Shown: positions 7,089 through 15,150 of the stretch, one piece after another | Layout: each line of letters starts with the position of its first letter | Position numbering within the stretch: the first letter of the stretch is position 1 | Assembly (NCBI GenBank): GCA_021781695.1 | Contig: JAJXWG010000002.1 | Coordinates: forward strand, 1 to 31,269 | Length of the DNA: 31,269 nt | Direction: 5' to 3' | Source: Pseudomonadota bacterium | Lineage (GTDB): Bacteria; Pseudomonadota; Gammaproteobacteria; Burkholderiales; Gallionellaceae | Made by a program: the position numbers and the translations under genes | The notes under the pieces: model-generated | Told to the model about the DNA's origin: nothing | What the model saw: the letters and a program-made list of their open reading frames with translations, nothing else | Database searches by the model: none

Positions 7089-8741
7089 ATGACGAATCGA
7101 ATCTCTGACAGACAACTCTGGTGGTTGCTGGTGGCAGTCGCGCTGATCTGGTTTTCCAATCTCGAATACCGCACGCTGATCAAACCGGATGAAGGCCGCT
7201 ATGCGGAAATTCCCCGTGAAATGCTGGTTAGCGGCGATTGGGTAACGCCGCGCCTGAACGGTCTCAAGTATTTCGAGAAGCCACCGCTGCAATACTGGGC
7301 TACTGCAACGGCTTACGAAGTTTTTGGCGAGCATCAGTGGACTGCGCGCCTTTGGACCGGGTTGACCGGGTTTGCAGGGTTGCTGCTGGTGTGGTTTGCC
7401 GGATTGCGGCTGTTTGGCCGGGAAGCGGCAAACTATGCCGCGATGCTGCTTGGCAGCAGCATGCTGTATGCGATGATGGGCCATATCAACACGCTGGATA
7501 TGGGGGTGACATTCTTCATCACGCTGGGCGTGTTTACTTTTTTGCTTGCGCAACATGGCGCCAACCGGCAGGCAGGTCGGAACTGGATGATGCTGGCCTG
7601 GGCCGGCATGGGGCTGGCAGTGTTGTCCAAGGGACTGATGGGCATTGTTCTGCCGGGCACTGCAGTGTTTATTTATTGCCTAGTGCGGCGCGATTTTTCT
7701 GTGTTAAAGCGCATGCATTGGCTGGCCGGCCTCGGCCTGTTTCTGCTGATCACGGCACCCTGGTTTTATCTGGTCATCAAAGCCAATCCCGAATTCTTTC
7801 AGCGCTTTTTCATCTATGAGCATTACACGCGCTTCATGACGAAAGAACTGGGGCGCTATCAGCCCTGGTATTATTTCGTCCCCATCCTGTTGTCAGGCGC
7901 CTTGCCATGGACTCTGCTATTGTTTGACTCTTTGTTCCATATCGGCAAACCCACAGCATCCGGGACAGAGAATAAACCGTTTCATGCTGCCTTGTTTCTG
8001 TTGATCTGGGCGGTTTTCATATACGTGTTTTTTTCCATTTCCGACTCCAAGCTGCCCTCCTATCTGTTGCCGATGTTTCCCTCGCTGGCCCTGCTGATGG
8101 GCCGCCGTCTGGTCGAAATCCGCGAACGACTTCTGTTCTGGTATGTTGCCGCGGTGATACCCGTTGCCCTGCTGTTGCTCGGTGTGTCTGCCAATGTCGG
8201 CAGGCTTGCCGACACGCCCAACCAGATGGAGCTTTATCCGCATTACGCCGTCTGGCTGGTTTCTGCCTCACTGATTTTGTTAACGGGATTGGTGGCCGGC
8301 ATGCGACTGTTGTGGAAGGAAAATAAGTTTTCTGCGGTGCTGATCATTTCGCTGGCAAGCCTGCTTGCCGCCCAACTTGGCGTGTCAGGTTACAATACCG
8401 TGGCGCGCGAGCGCTCCGCGAAACATATTGCTGAAGCGATACGTGCCGATGTTAAACCGGATATTCCTTTTTATTCCGTGTTGACTTATGAGCAGACCTT
8501 GCCGTTTTATCTCAAACGCACATTCACGCTAGTGCAGTATCAGGATGAGATGAAGTTTGGCATCGAACAAGAGCCATGGCGCTGGGTGCCCACGCTGGCA
8601 GATTTTGCCAAGGTATGGGCAGTTCAACCCAAGGCGCTAGCGATCATGCAAGTTCAGGTTTATCCAATACTTCAAAAAATGGGGCTGAAGATGAAAATTA
8701 TTTTTCAGGACAGGCAGCATATCGTGGTGGAAAAGCCGTGA
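7089..8741 (+). CDS. arnT: Lipid A Ara4N transferase (PMT/ArnT family)
   Basis: ArnT transfers 4-amino-4-deoxy-L-arabinose from undecaprenyl phosphate to lipid A on the periplasmic side of the inner membrane, lowering the negative charge and the binding of cationic peptides. The protein has 550 residues and about a dozen membrane segments. It opens with the GT83 signature: KPDEGRYAEIPREML, SGDWVTPRLNG and YFEKPPLQYW. The acidic DE pair in the first periplasmic loop is where this family holds catalytic residues. The stop overlaps the GTG start of the flippase gene, and arnB follows, so arnT-flippase-arnB form one operon. Assignment to ArnT rather than another GT83 enzyme rests on the arn neighbours. 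Confidence 0.92.
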   Translation: MTNRISDRQLWWLLVAVALIWFSNLEYRTLIKPDEGRYAEIPREMLVSGDWVTPRLNGLKYFEKPPLQYWATATAYEVFGEHQWTARLWTGLTGFAGLLLVWFAGLRLFGREAANYAAMLLGSSMLYAMMGHINTLDMGVTFFITLGVFTFLLAQHGANRQAGRNWMMLAWAGMGLAVLSKGLMGIVLPGTAVFIYCLVRRDFSVLKRMHWLAGLGLFLLITAPWFYLVIKANPEFFQRFFIYEHYTRFMTKELGRYQPWYYFVPILLSGALPWTLLLFDSLFHIGKPTASGTENKPFHAALFLLIWAVFIYVFFSISDSKLPSYLLPMFPSLALLMGRRLVEIRERLLFWYVAAVIPVALLLLGVSANVGRLADTPNQMELYPHYAVWLVSASLILLTGLVAGMRLLWKENKFSAVLIISLASLLAAQLGVSGYNTVARERSAKHIAEAIRADVKPDIPFYSVLTYEQTLPFYLKRTFTLVQYQDEMKFGIEQEPWRWVPTLADFAKVWAVQPKALAIMQVQVYPILQKMGLKMKIIFQDRQHIVVEKP

Positions 8742-9109
8742 ATCTGGTCAGCTTTGCATTGATATTTGCCGGCGTGATGCTCAATGCGACCGCGCAGATA
8801 TTGATGAAGGCGGGGACCAATGCCGTCGGACATTTTGAATTCAGCATGCAGAACATCCTGCCGATTGGTCTTAAGCTTGCGACCGAGTGGCACATCATCG
8901 CAGCCCTGGTCTGTTATGCAGTCAGCGTGGTGGTGTGGATACTTGCATTGTCGCGCGTGCCGGTGAGCATCGCGTTTCCGATGCTGTCCATGGCCTATGT
9001 GGTCAATGCGCTGGCGGCATGGTATTTTCTGGGGGAAGCATTCAATCCGACCAAGCTCATCGGTATGGCAATAATCATCCTGGGTGTCGTCATTATTTCG
9101 CGGGCATAG
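8738..9109 (+). CDS. EamA/SMR-type small transporter, ArnE/ArnF-like flippase subunit
   Basis: This 123-residue protein is almost entirely four membrane helices. It begins VNLVSFALIFAGVMLNATAQ and continues through LMKAG, SRVPVSIAFPMLSMAYV and FNPTKLIGMAIIILGV, matching the ArnE/ArnF type of undecaprenyl-phosphate-Ara4N flippase. The GTG start at 8738 overlaps the arnT stop in a GTGA arrangement; longer upstream starts would lie inside arnT and are rejected. In enterobacteria the flippase is a heterodimer of ArnE and ArnF, but only one subunit gene is visible here. It may work as a homodimer, or a partner may lie elsewhere. Confidence 0.88.
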   Translation: MNLVSFALIFAGVMLNATAQILMKAGTNAVGHFEFSMQNILPIGLKLATEWHIIAALVCYAVSVVVWILALSRVPVSIAFPMLSMAYVVNALAAWYFLGEAFNPTKLIGMAIIILGVVIISRA

Positions 9110-9110
9110 A

Positions 9111-10235
9111 ATGAATAATACTTTTTTACCTTTTTCCAAGCCTACCATAGACGAGGCGACGATCTCGTCGGTAGCTGACACCTTGCGTTCCGGCTGGATC
9201 ACCAGCGGTCCCAAGGTGCTTGAATTTGAAAAGAGGCTTTCCGCATACTTTGGCGGGCGTCCTGTGCGCACGTTCAATTCCGGCACCTGTACGATGGAGA
9301 TCGCATTGCGTATTGCGGGCATCGGGCCTGGCGATGAGGTGATCACAACCCCCATCTCATGGGTAGCCACAGCCAGCGTGATCCTCGAGGTGGGGGCGAC
9401 ACCGGTGTTTGCCGACATTGACCCTTTAACGCGCAACATCGATCTTGCCAAGCTCGAGGCAGCGATTACAGCGCGCACGAAAGCGGTTATTCCGGTGTAT
9501 CTTGCAGGCAAGCCGCTGGACATGGACAGGCTATATGCAATCGCTGCAAAGCATAAACTGCGTGTGATCGAAGATGCCGCACAGGCGATAGGCTCATCGT
9601 GGCAAGGCAGACCCATAGGCTCGTTTGGTGACTTTGTCTCGTTCAGTTTCCAGGCCAACAAGAACATCACCACCTCAGAAGGAGGCTGTCTTGTGATGAA
9701 CAACGAGGCCGAAGCGCTGCTTGCGGAAAAATACCGGCTGCAAGGCGTGGTGCGCAGCGGTTGGGACGGCATCGAGGTGGATGTGCTGGGCGGGAAATAC
9801 AACATGACCGACATTGCGGCCGCGATCGGCCTGGGACAGTTTGCGAAGCTGGATGAGATCACGGCGCACAGGCGCAAGCTTGCACAACACTATTTCAATT
9901 TGCTGGGCAATGATTTTGAGGCGAGGACAGGCGCCAAGCTGCCGCCTGAAGATTACGAGAACACCAACTGGCACCTGTTCCAAATCGTGCTGCCGGGGCG
10001 CATTGCGCGCGCACAGTTCATGGAAAAGATGAAGGAAAAACACAATATCGGCATCGGTTTTCACTATGCGCCCATCCATCTTTTCAAGTTGTATCGCGAG
10101 CGGGGGTTCAGTGAGGGCATGTTCCCTGTCGCAGAACAGGTCGGGAAACAAATCGTCTCCTTGCCGATGTTCTATGCGATGAACGAAAAGGATGTCGAAC
10201 GGGTGTGCTCTGCATTGGTCGATGTGCTGGGTTAG
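9111..10235 (+). CDS. arnB: UDP-Ara4O C-4'' aminotransferase (DegT/DnrJ/EryC1/StrS family)
   Basis: ArnB is the PLP-dependent enzyme that aminates UDP-4-keto-arabinose, using glutamate as amino donor, to give UDP-Ara4N. The protein has 374 residues. FSKPTIDEATISSVADTLRS, GWITSGPKV and FNSGTCTMEIAL are typical of the N-terminus. Schiff-base Lys184 lies in SFQANKNITTSEGG, and EDAAQAIGS supplies the PLP-pyridine Asp. The ATG at 9111 follows the flippase stop by one base and matches the family start; an in-frame ATG at 9084 inside the flippase gene is less likely. The neighbours support ArnB over other sugar aminotransferases. Confidence 0.92.
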   Translation: MNNTFLPFSKPTIDEATISSVADTLRSGWITSGPKVLEFEKRLSAYFGGRPVRTFNSGTCTMEIALRIAGIGPGDEVITTPISWVATASVILEVGATPVFADIDPLTRNIDLAKLEAAITARTKAVIPVYLAGKPLDMDRLYAIAAKHKLRVIEDAAQAIGSSWQGRPIGSFGDFVSFSFQANKNITTSEGGCLVMNNEAEALLAEKYRLQGVVRSGWDGIEVDVLGGKYNMTDIAAAIGLGQFAKLDEITAHRRKLAQHYFNLLGNDFEARTGAKLPPEDYENTNWHLFQIVLPGRIARAQFMEKMKEKHNIGIGFHYAPIHLFKLYRERGFSEGMFPVAEQVGKQIVSLPMFYAMNEKDVERVCSALVDVLG

Positions 10236-10254
10236 CACGGCATATGCAAGGATT

Positions 10255-11586
10255 TTACAGATAGGTGGATGGCAGCGTCTGTGTGGGATGGGTTTGCGGG
10301 ATAGAGCGAGCGTAAATCGATCCCGGATGCAGCACCGATGATACGTAGTAACCGGCCAGACTTGCCAGCGCCAGCGCGGGCACGAGGTCGTACCCGGCGG
10401 TCATCTCGCTGATCATCACCACCGCGGTGAGCGGTGCATGGGTGACTGCAGCAAGGAAGGCGCTCATGCCGACAAGTGTATACGCTGTCATTGATGCATC
10501 AGGCAAGATGATATGCACAGCACTGCCTGCCAGCGTACCCAATGCAGCGCCGACAAATAAGGTCGGTGTGAATACGCCGCCGACCGCGCCCGACCCTGAT
10601 GTCAGCACGGTGGCGATGACCTTGAGCACCAGAATGAGCAGCACGCTTTGCCATATCCAGGATTGGTGTAGCAATGAGTTTACCACCGAGTAGCCATTGC
10701 CCCAGACTTCAGGACTGATTGCGGAAAGTCCGCCGACAGCCAGGCCTGCGAGCATCATCTTGATCCATAGAGGAAGGTGCAATTCAGAAAGTTTACGGTG
10801 TGCGTAATTCAATGAGGCGATAAACAGTGGCCCCAGCAATCCTGCCACAATTCCCGTGGCAACAACCAGCAAGAGCTCAGGCAGGCTTTGCAGATTGCCG
10901 GGTGTTGCTGCAAAAATGGGTCCGACGCGACTGACATGGCGCACCACAGAGTCGGCAATGGCTGCTGCAAGCAGAAGGGGCCCAAAACTGCCTACGCTGA
11001 TGCCGCCCAGCACGATTTCGGCGACAAACAGAGCGCCTGCAATCGGCGTGTTGTAAGCGCCAGCAAGCCCTGCGGCCGCGCCACAGGCCACAGCAAAACG
11101 CTGTTCGACAGGGGATACTCTTAAAACTTTCCCCAGCATGTTTCCCGACAAGGCTGCAAGCTGCACCATGGAGCCTTCGCGCCCTATCGAGCCGCCCGAG
11201 ACTACCGTGGCGGCGGATGCTACCGATTTCAGCAGAGAAGAGCGCAAAGGAATTTCGCTGCCTGCGGTGATGGCTTCCATATAGTCCGCGCCGGTTTCCT
11301 TGCGTCTGAGGAAGTACTGAAGCATTATTCCGGCAACAAGCCCGCCCGCGGCAGGAGTGATGACGCGGATGCCAGGCGGCAGACGTGCGGCATCGGCCAC
11401 TAGGCCCTGGTTTAATCCATAGAACGTGGATTCGAGCACAAGCAGCAGCTGATGAAACGCCAGCACTGCCAATGCGCCTAAGATGCCGACTACAATTGCA
11501 AGCCCCAGCATTCGCAACAGCTGCATATTGCGTCCATAGGGCGCAGGCAGATCCGGTCCGTTTTTTTCTGTTATGTCGTTTGTCAT
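10255..11586 (-). CDS. ClC-type chloride channel / H+-anion antiporter
   Basis: This 443-residue integral membrane protein of the voltage-gated chloride channel family has no C-terminal CBS domains. Family motifs are present: GSEIP at 109-113 (the GSGIP anion-site loop), GREGS at 135-139 with the gating Glu137 retained, AGAYNTPIAGALFVAEI, and GAVGGVFTPTLFVGAALG (the GxFxP loop). Retention of the gating Glu favours a proton-coupled antiporter, by analogy with Escherichia coli ClcA; this is inference. The gene is convergent with arnB (19 nt between stops) and lies downstream of the HD-GYP gene on the same strand, 59 nt away. It interrupts the arn locus. Confidence 0.92.
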   Translation of the reverse strand: MTNDITEKNGPDLPAPYGRNMQLLRMLGLAIVVGILGALAVLAFHQLLLVLESTFYGLNQGLVADAARLPPGIRVITPAAGGLVAGIMLQYFLRRKETGADYMEAITAGSEIPLRSSLLKSVASAATVVSGGSIGREGSMVQLAALSGNMLGKVLRVSPVEQRFAVACGAAAGLAGAYNTPIAGALFVAEIVLGGISVGSFGPLLLAAAIADSVVRHVSRVGPIFAATPGNLQSLPELLLVVATGIVAGLLGPLFIASLNYAHRKLSELHLPLWIKMMLAGLAVGGLSAISPEVWGNGYSVVNSLLHQSWIWQSVLLILVLKVIATVLTSGSGAVGGVFTPTLFVGAALGTLAGSAVHIILPDASMTAYTLVGMSAFLAAVTHAPLTAVVMISEMTAGYDLVPALALASLAGYYVSSVLHPGSIYARSIPQTHPTQTLPSTYL

Positions 11587-11645
11587 CTTGTCGCAATTTT
11601 AAATCATGGTATCCCAAAACGCAGGATTTCCGGGCACGATTCCGT

Positions 11646-12893
11646 TCAGTTCCGAAAAAAATGTTGTCTGATCAGAGTGTTCAGCATGGACTCCAGAACA
11701 TCATCTGGGGCGTGAGAGATTTCCTGATAAAGCGCACGCGCTTTCTCATTAAATATGCGCAGTAATTCGGGATCGAAACGCTTTCCGCTATCCGGCATCA
11801 TGAGTTCCATGGCTTTTTCGAATCCGAACGGTTCTTTGTATGGGCGTTTCGATGTGAGCGCGTCGAATACGTCGACGATCGTAAATATTCGCGCGTTTAA
11901 CGGGATTGCGTTTCCAGCAAGTCCTTTCATGTATCCGCTGCCGTCGAATTTCTCATGGTGGAATTCAACCACTTCTCTTGCACCCGTCAACCATTTCGAT
12001 CTGCTGATGATGTCGGCTCCGAGCAGCACATGGGTGCGCATGACCGCAAACTCTTCGTCAGTCAGGCTGACAGGTTTGAGCAATATATTGTCCCTGATAC
12101 CTATCTTGCCCACGTCATGCAGGAATGCGCCTGCGATCAGTTTGCGGATTTGCGTGCTGGAAAGATCAAGAAGTTCAGCAAAACGAATCGCATAAATGGT
12201 TACCCGGTAATTATGACTGTTGGTATCGGAATCTCGCTTTGCTATAGCGCTGCCCAGCACGTCCATCAGTTCGATATTGCCGCTTAAAAGGTCGGACGAG
12301 AGTTTTACCAGACCTTTATTGAGGGAAATGATGATGGGGTAGAGCATGATGGTTGTAATGAGGATCACCACGACGACCAGCAGCAATGTGCCAGAAATAT
12401 CGATTTCGATATTGTGCAGGGTTTTGGCATCCACCTGGTAGACGCCTTTGAAATAGCCTATCAGCTCTCCTTTATCATCCCGCAGCGGCAACATTACCTC
12501 CAGAAACGAGTTTCTGCCAATCAGGAACTGTTTGTAACGCATCGCATCTTCCAGCGGGAATGCCTGAAGTGACTGGTTCAGCCTGTTTTCGATCGTCTCA
12601 TCGTCCGGTCTTTCTGCGTGCAGGGTCTGGTTCTTGTTTGCATCATAAAGTTCGATAACGACGAAATGCTGCTTGAGAAATTCGTCAGCCCGCTTTTTCA
12701 GCTCATCTTTTCGGCGGGCGCTGCTGCGATCGACAGTGCCTGTAAATAAGCGTGATTCCACCGTTGCAAGATCAAAAACAAATTTTCCAACTTTCTGCAA
12801 CTCGATGTAATAGACGATTCCACCCAGCACCACGGACAGTAAAATCCATCCAATGATAAGGCGTGTGACGACGAGCTTATGAATGTTGCGCAT
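11646..12893 (-). CDS. Membrane-bound HD-GYP phosphodiesterase (probable c-di-GMP hydrolase)
   Basis: This 415-residue sensor enzyme has membrane helices at about 8-30 and 167-189 that flank a periplasmic sensing region of about 135 residues. A linker leads to an HD-GYP domain from about 215. The metal-binding HD is at 259-260 in AFLHDVGKIGI. His288, the HH pair 312-313, and DVFDALTSKRPYK (Asp341, Asp344) are also in place. The signature GYP reads GYM (320-322) in FDGSGYMKGL, an uncommon third position. HD-GYP enzymes degrade c-di-GMP, so it could oppose the c-di-GMP-responsive ATPase at 4602. It is transcribed away from arnC and towards clc. Confidence 0.9.
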   Translation of the reverse strand: MRNIHKLVVTRLIIGWILLSVVLGGIVYYIELQKVGKFVFDLATVESRLFTGTVDRSSARRKDELKKRADEFLKQHFVVIELYDANKNQTLHAERPDDETIENRLNQSLQAFPLEDAMRYKQFLIGRNSFLEVMLPLRDDKGELIGYFKGVYQVDAKTLHNIEIDISGTLLLVVVVILITTIMLYPIIISLNKGLVKLSSDLLSGNIELMDVLGSAIAKRDSDTNSHNYRVTIYAIRFAELLDLSSTQIRKLIAGAFLHDVGKIGIRDNILLKPVSLTDEEFAVMRTHVLLGADIISRSKWLTGAREVVEFHHEKFDGSGYMKGLAGNAIPLNARIFTIVDVFDALTSKRPYKEPFGFEKAMELMMPDSGKRFDPELLRIFNEKARALYQEISHAPDDVLESMLNTLIRQHFFRN

Positions 12894-13200
12894 GTTTTAT
12901 TCCCGAATCATGGGGTGGTCATGGCAGAAACAAGTAACAAGGCATTCTCTCCGGACAGCATCATGCCAGAAGAAGAAAGAAGGCATGTCGGGTATCTTGG
13001 GCCAAACCCGCCGTCCTGGGTTGAGCAGCAGATCGGCTGCAACAGGTCTGTCAGGAATCTAACGAGGATCACCAGACCCATGTGATTGTACTGAAGCAAT
13101 GGCAGTGCCAACCAACATGAAAAAAAATTAATCACTGAACAGATGGAGCTGCTCGAAGCAGATTTCGCTAACCTTGCCCCATGCGGTAGAATGCCGCCCC
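12894..13200. other. 307-nt divergent intergenic region (HD-GYP gene / arnC)
   Basis: This gap between divergent genes should carry both their promoters. A short plus-strand frame (12921-13085) and a minus-strand frame (12908-13135) are open, but neither resembles a known protein or has convincing codon use. A TAGAAT at 13187-13192 is the best -10 for arnC. No terminator or RNA gene is visible. Confidence 0.5.
13187..13192 (+). promoter_or_regulatory. Candidate -10 element immediately upstream of arnC
   Basis: TAGAAT (5/6 to consensus) ends 8 nt before the arnC ATG at 13201. A weak TTTCGC 18 bp upstream could serve as the -35. If used, transcription would begin at or within a few bases of the start codon, giving a leaderless or near-leaderless mRNA. 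Confidence 0.35.
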
Positions 13201-14160
13201 ATGAATACCTTGCAATTATCCGTGATCATCCCCGTCTATAACGAGGAAGAGGGCTTGGAAGCCCTGTTCGGCCGACTGTATCCGGCGCTCGATAAGCTCG
13301 GGACCGCGTATGAGATTCTGTTCATCAACGACGGCAGCCGTGATCGTTCTGCCGCGATCCTGCGCGAGCAGTTCCAGAAACGCCCGGATGTGACGCGGGT
13401 GATTCTGTTTAAGGGCAACTTTGGCCAGCACATGGCGATCATGGCCGGATTCGAGCATGCACTAGGGCAACGCATGGTGACGCTGGATGCGGATTTGCAA
13501 AATCCGCCCGAGGACATAGGCAATCTGCTGGCTAAGATGGACGAGGGCCATGACTATGTCGGTTCGATCCGCAGGCAGCGCAATGACAGCTGGTGGCGGC
13601 ATGTCGCATCGCGCGCGATGAACAGTCTGCGCGAGCGCATCACGCGCATCAAGATTACCGACCAGGGTTGCATGCTGCGCGCCTATGACAGGGGGGTTAT
13701 CGATGCAATTAATAGCTGCAAGGAAGTGAATACCTTTATTCCGGCCTTGGCCTACAGCTTTGCGCGCAATCCTGCAGAAGTGGTCGTAGGCCACGAGGAG
13801 CGCGCCGCCGGCGAGTCAAAATATTCACTTTACAGCCTGATTCGCCTCAATTTTGATCTGATGACGGGGTTTTCTGTCGTGCCGCTGCAGATGTTCTCGA
13901 TGCTGGGCATCGCCATTTCGGTGTTGTCCGCGTTCTTCGTGGTGTTCCTGTTGGTGCGTCGGCTCATCATCGGCCCTGAAGCGGAAGGTTTGTTCACCCT
14001 GTTCGCGATCGCTTTTTTCCTGATCGGCATCACGCTTTTTGGCATCGGTCTGCTGGGTGAATATGTCGGGCGCATTTATCAGCAGGTGCGTCACAGGCCG
14101 CGCTATCTGGTTGAAGCCGTGCTGGAAAAACAGGATTCAGGATTGAGGGTCGAGGAGTGA
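13201..14160 (+). CDS. arnC: Undecaprenyl-phosphate Ara4FN transferase
   Basis: ArnC moves formylated Ara4N from UDP to undecaprenyl phosphate at the cytoplasmic face of the inner membrane. The protein has 319 residues. A GT2 glycosyltransferase domain holds SVIIPVYNEEEGL, INDGSRD, GNFGQHMAIMAGFEHA and the LDADLQNPPEDI metal/nucleotide motif. Two C-terminal membrane helices occupy about residues 235-295. The start at 13201 gives the family N-terminus MNTLQLSVIIP; an upstream alternative at 13174 adds nine unconserved residues. The last ten or so codons lie inside a palindromic repeat element. The stop overlaps the GTG start of the formyltransferase gene (GTGA). Confidence 0.93.
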   Translation: MNTLQLSVIIPVYNEEEGLEALFGRLYPALDKLGTAYEILFINDGSRDRSAAILREQFQKRPDVTRVILFKGNFGQHMAIMAGFEHALGQRMVTLDADLQNPPEDIGNLLAKMDEGHDYVGSIRRQRNDSWWRHVASRAMNSLRERITRIKITDQGCMLRAYDRGVIDAINSCKEVNTFIPALAYSFARNPAEVVVGHEERAAGESKYSLYSLIRLNFDLMTGFSVVPLQMFSMLGIAISVLSAFFVVFLLVRRLIIGPEAEGLFTLFAIAFFLIGITLFGIGLLGEYVGRIYQQVRHRPRYLVEAVLEKQDSGLRVEE

Positions 14161-14222
14161 GGGGCGAACTGGAGTCGGCATACGAGCTAAATGGATTTCC
14201 GCAATCCTCAATCCGCAATCCT
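14128..14222. repeat. Palindromic GGATT-heptad element, copy 1, inside the arnC/formyltransferase junction
   Basis: The left arm AAACAGGATTC (14128-14138) continues with a second GGATT unit and GAGG. The right arm contains CAATCCTCAATCCGCAATCC, whose complement repeats GGATT at 7- to 8-base spacing, so the ends pair over about 14 of 16 bases. The core GGAGTC (14171-14176) and AGCTAAA (14185-14191) recurs in copy 2 at 16192-16281. The element encodes the last ten or so residues of ArnC and the first 22 or so of the formyltransferase. Confidence 0.6.
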
Positions 14223-15140
14223 TATGTATCAGCCGTTGTCTTTGCCTACCACAACGTGGGGGTGCGCTGCCTTTCCGTGCTGCTCGCACACGGGGTGGAT
14301 GTGAGACTTGTAGTCACCCACCGCGACAACCCGAATGAAAACATCTGGTTTGAGAGCGTTGCCGATCTGGCGGCCTTGCATAATATTGAAGTGATCACGC
14401 CGGATAACCCGAATATGCCTGGGGTGGTTGAGAAGATTGCCGCATTGCACCCGGATTTTTTCTTTTCGTTTTATTATCGTGAGATGCTCAAAGCGCCGCT
14501 GCTGGTAATTCCCAAAGCAGGCGCGCTGAATATGCACGGATCATTGCTGCCAAAATATCGTGGCCGCGTGCCGGTTAATTGGGCGATAATCCGCGGTGAG
14601 ACTGAAACGGGCGCGACCTTGCATTACATGACCGAGAAACCTGACAACGGCGACATCGTTGCGCAACAGGCCGTGCCAATATTGCCTGATGATAATGCGT
14701 TGCAGGTATTTCAGAAAGTGACCGTGGCGGCTGAGATGGCGTTGAATCAGGTCCTGCCTGAACTGCGGGCGGGTTGTGCGCCCAGAGTGAAACAGGATTT
14801 AAGTCTGGGTGCGTATTTTGGCGGACGTCGCGCTGAGGATGGTGTGATCGACTGGCAGCAAAGTGCTGTGGATATCCACAATCTGGTGCGTGCTGTAGCC
14901 CCCCCTTATCCAGGCGCGATGACGCGGCTGATGAATATGCCGATGCGGATATTGCAGACGCTTCTGGCAAAGGGCACTACGCCTGGGAAGCCCGCATTCT
15001 ATGTGGAAGGCGGGCGGGCCTACGCAATCTGCGGGCAGGGCATGCTTGAGATCGTGCGCTTTGAGCTGGATGGCCGCGAGATCGATGCGGCAGAATTCGC
15101 CGGCAAGTATGGAACACAAAGGTTTGAGTTTAATTGTTAA
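14157..15140 (+). CDS. UDP-Ara4N formyltransferase (stand-alone ArnA N-terminal domain)
   Basis: This 327-residue enzyme corresponds to the formyltransferase half of enterobacterial ArnA, which N-formylates UDP-Ara4N with 10-formyltetrahydrofolate. Catalytic Asn125 and His127 lie in NMHGSLLPKYRGRVPVNW, and Asp163 in KPDNGDIVAQQ. SFYYREML and VRAVAPPYPGAM are further ArnA-type segments. Homology begins only near residue 23 (YVSAVVFAYHNVG). The first 22 residues are encoded by the palindromic repeat, and the GTG at 14157 is the only in-frame start I find before the conserved region. The dehydrogenase half follows as a separate gene, 10 nt downstream. Confidence 0.92.
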   Translation: MRGELESAYELNGFPQSSIRNPYVSAVVFAYHNVGVRCLSVLLAHGVDVRLVVTHRDNPNENIWFESVADLAALHNIEVITPDNPNMPGVVEKIAALHPDFFFSFYYREMLKAPLLVIPKAGALNMHGSLLPKYRGRVPVNWAIIRGETETGATLHYMTEKPDNGDIVAQQAVPILPDDNALQVFQKVTVAAEMALNQVLPELRAGCAPRVKQDLSLGAYFGGRRAEDGVIDWQQSAVDIHNLVRAVAPPYPGAMTRLMNMPMRILQTLLAKGTTPGKPAFYVEGGRAYAICGQGMLEIVRFELDGREIDAAEFAGKYGTQRFEFNC

Positions 15141-15150
15141 GGAAGTCATC

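Noticed and set aside
8705..9877. 390-codon open frame on the minus strand across the flippase gene and arnB
   Set aside because: It is antisense to two well-supported genes, and its Ser/Thr/Arg-rich translation has no domain. It is a codon-bias shadow.
10236..10254. Terminator between the convergent arnB and ClC genes
   Set aside because: The 19-nt gap has no hairpin followed by a T-run.
12921..13085. Short plus-strand frame of about 54 codons starting MAETSNKAF between the HD-GYP gene and arnC
   Set aside because: It resembles no family I know, has mixed codon use, only a weak ribosome-binding site, and lies in a divergent promoter region. It could be real, but I cannot support it.
12908..13135. 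Minus-strand frame of 75 codons in the same gap
   Set aside because: It overlaps the other frame, has no recognisable domain, and occupies the region expected to hold the HD-GYP promoter.
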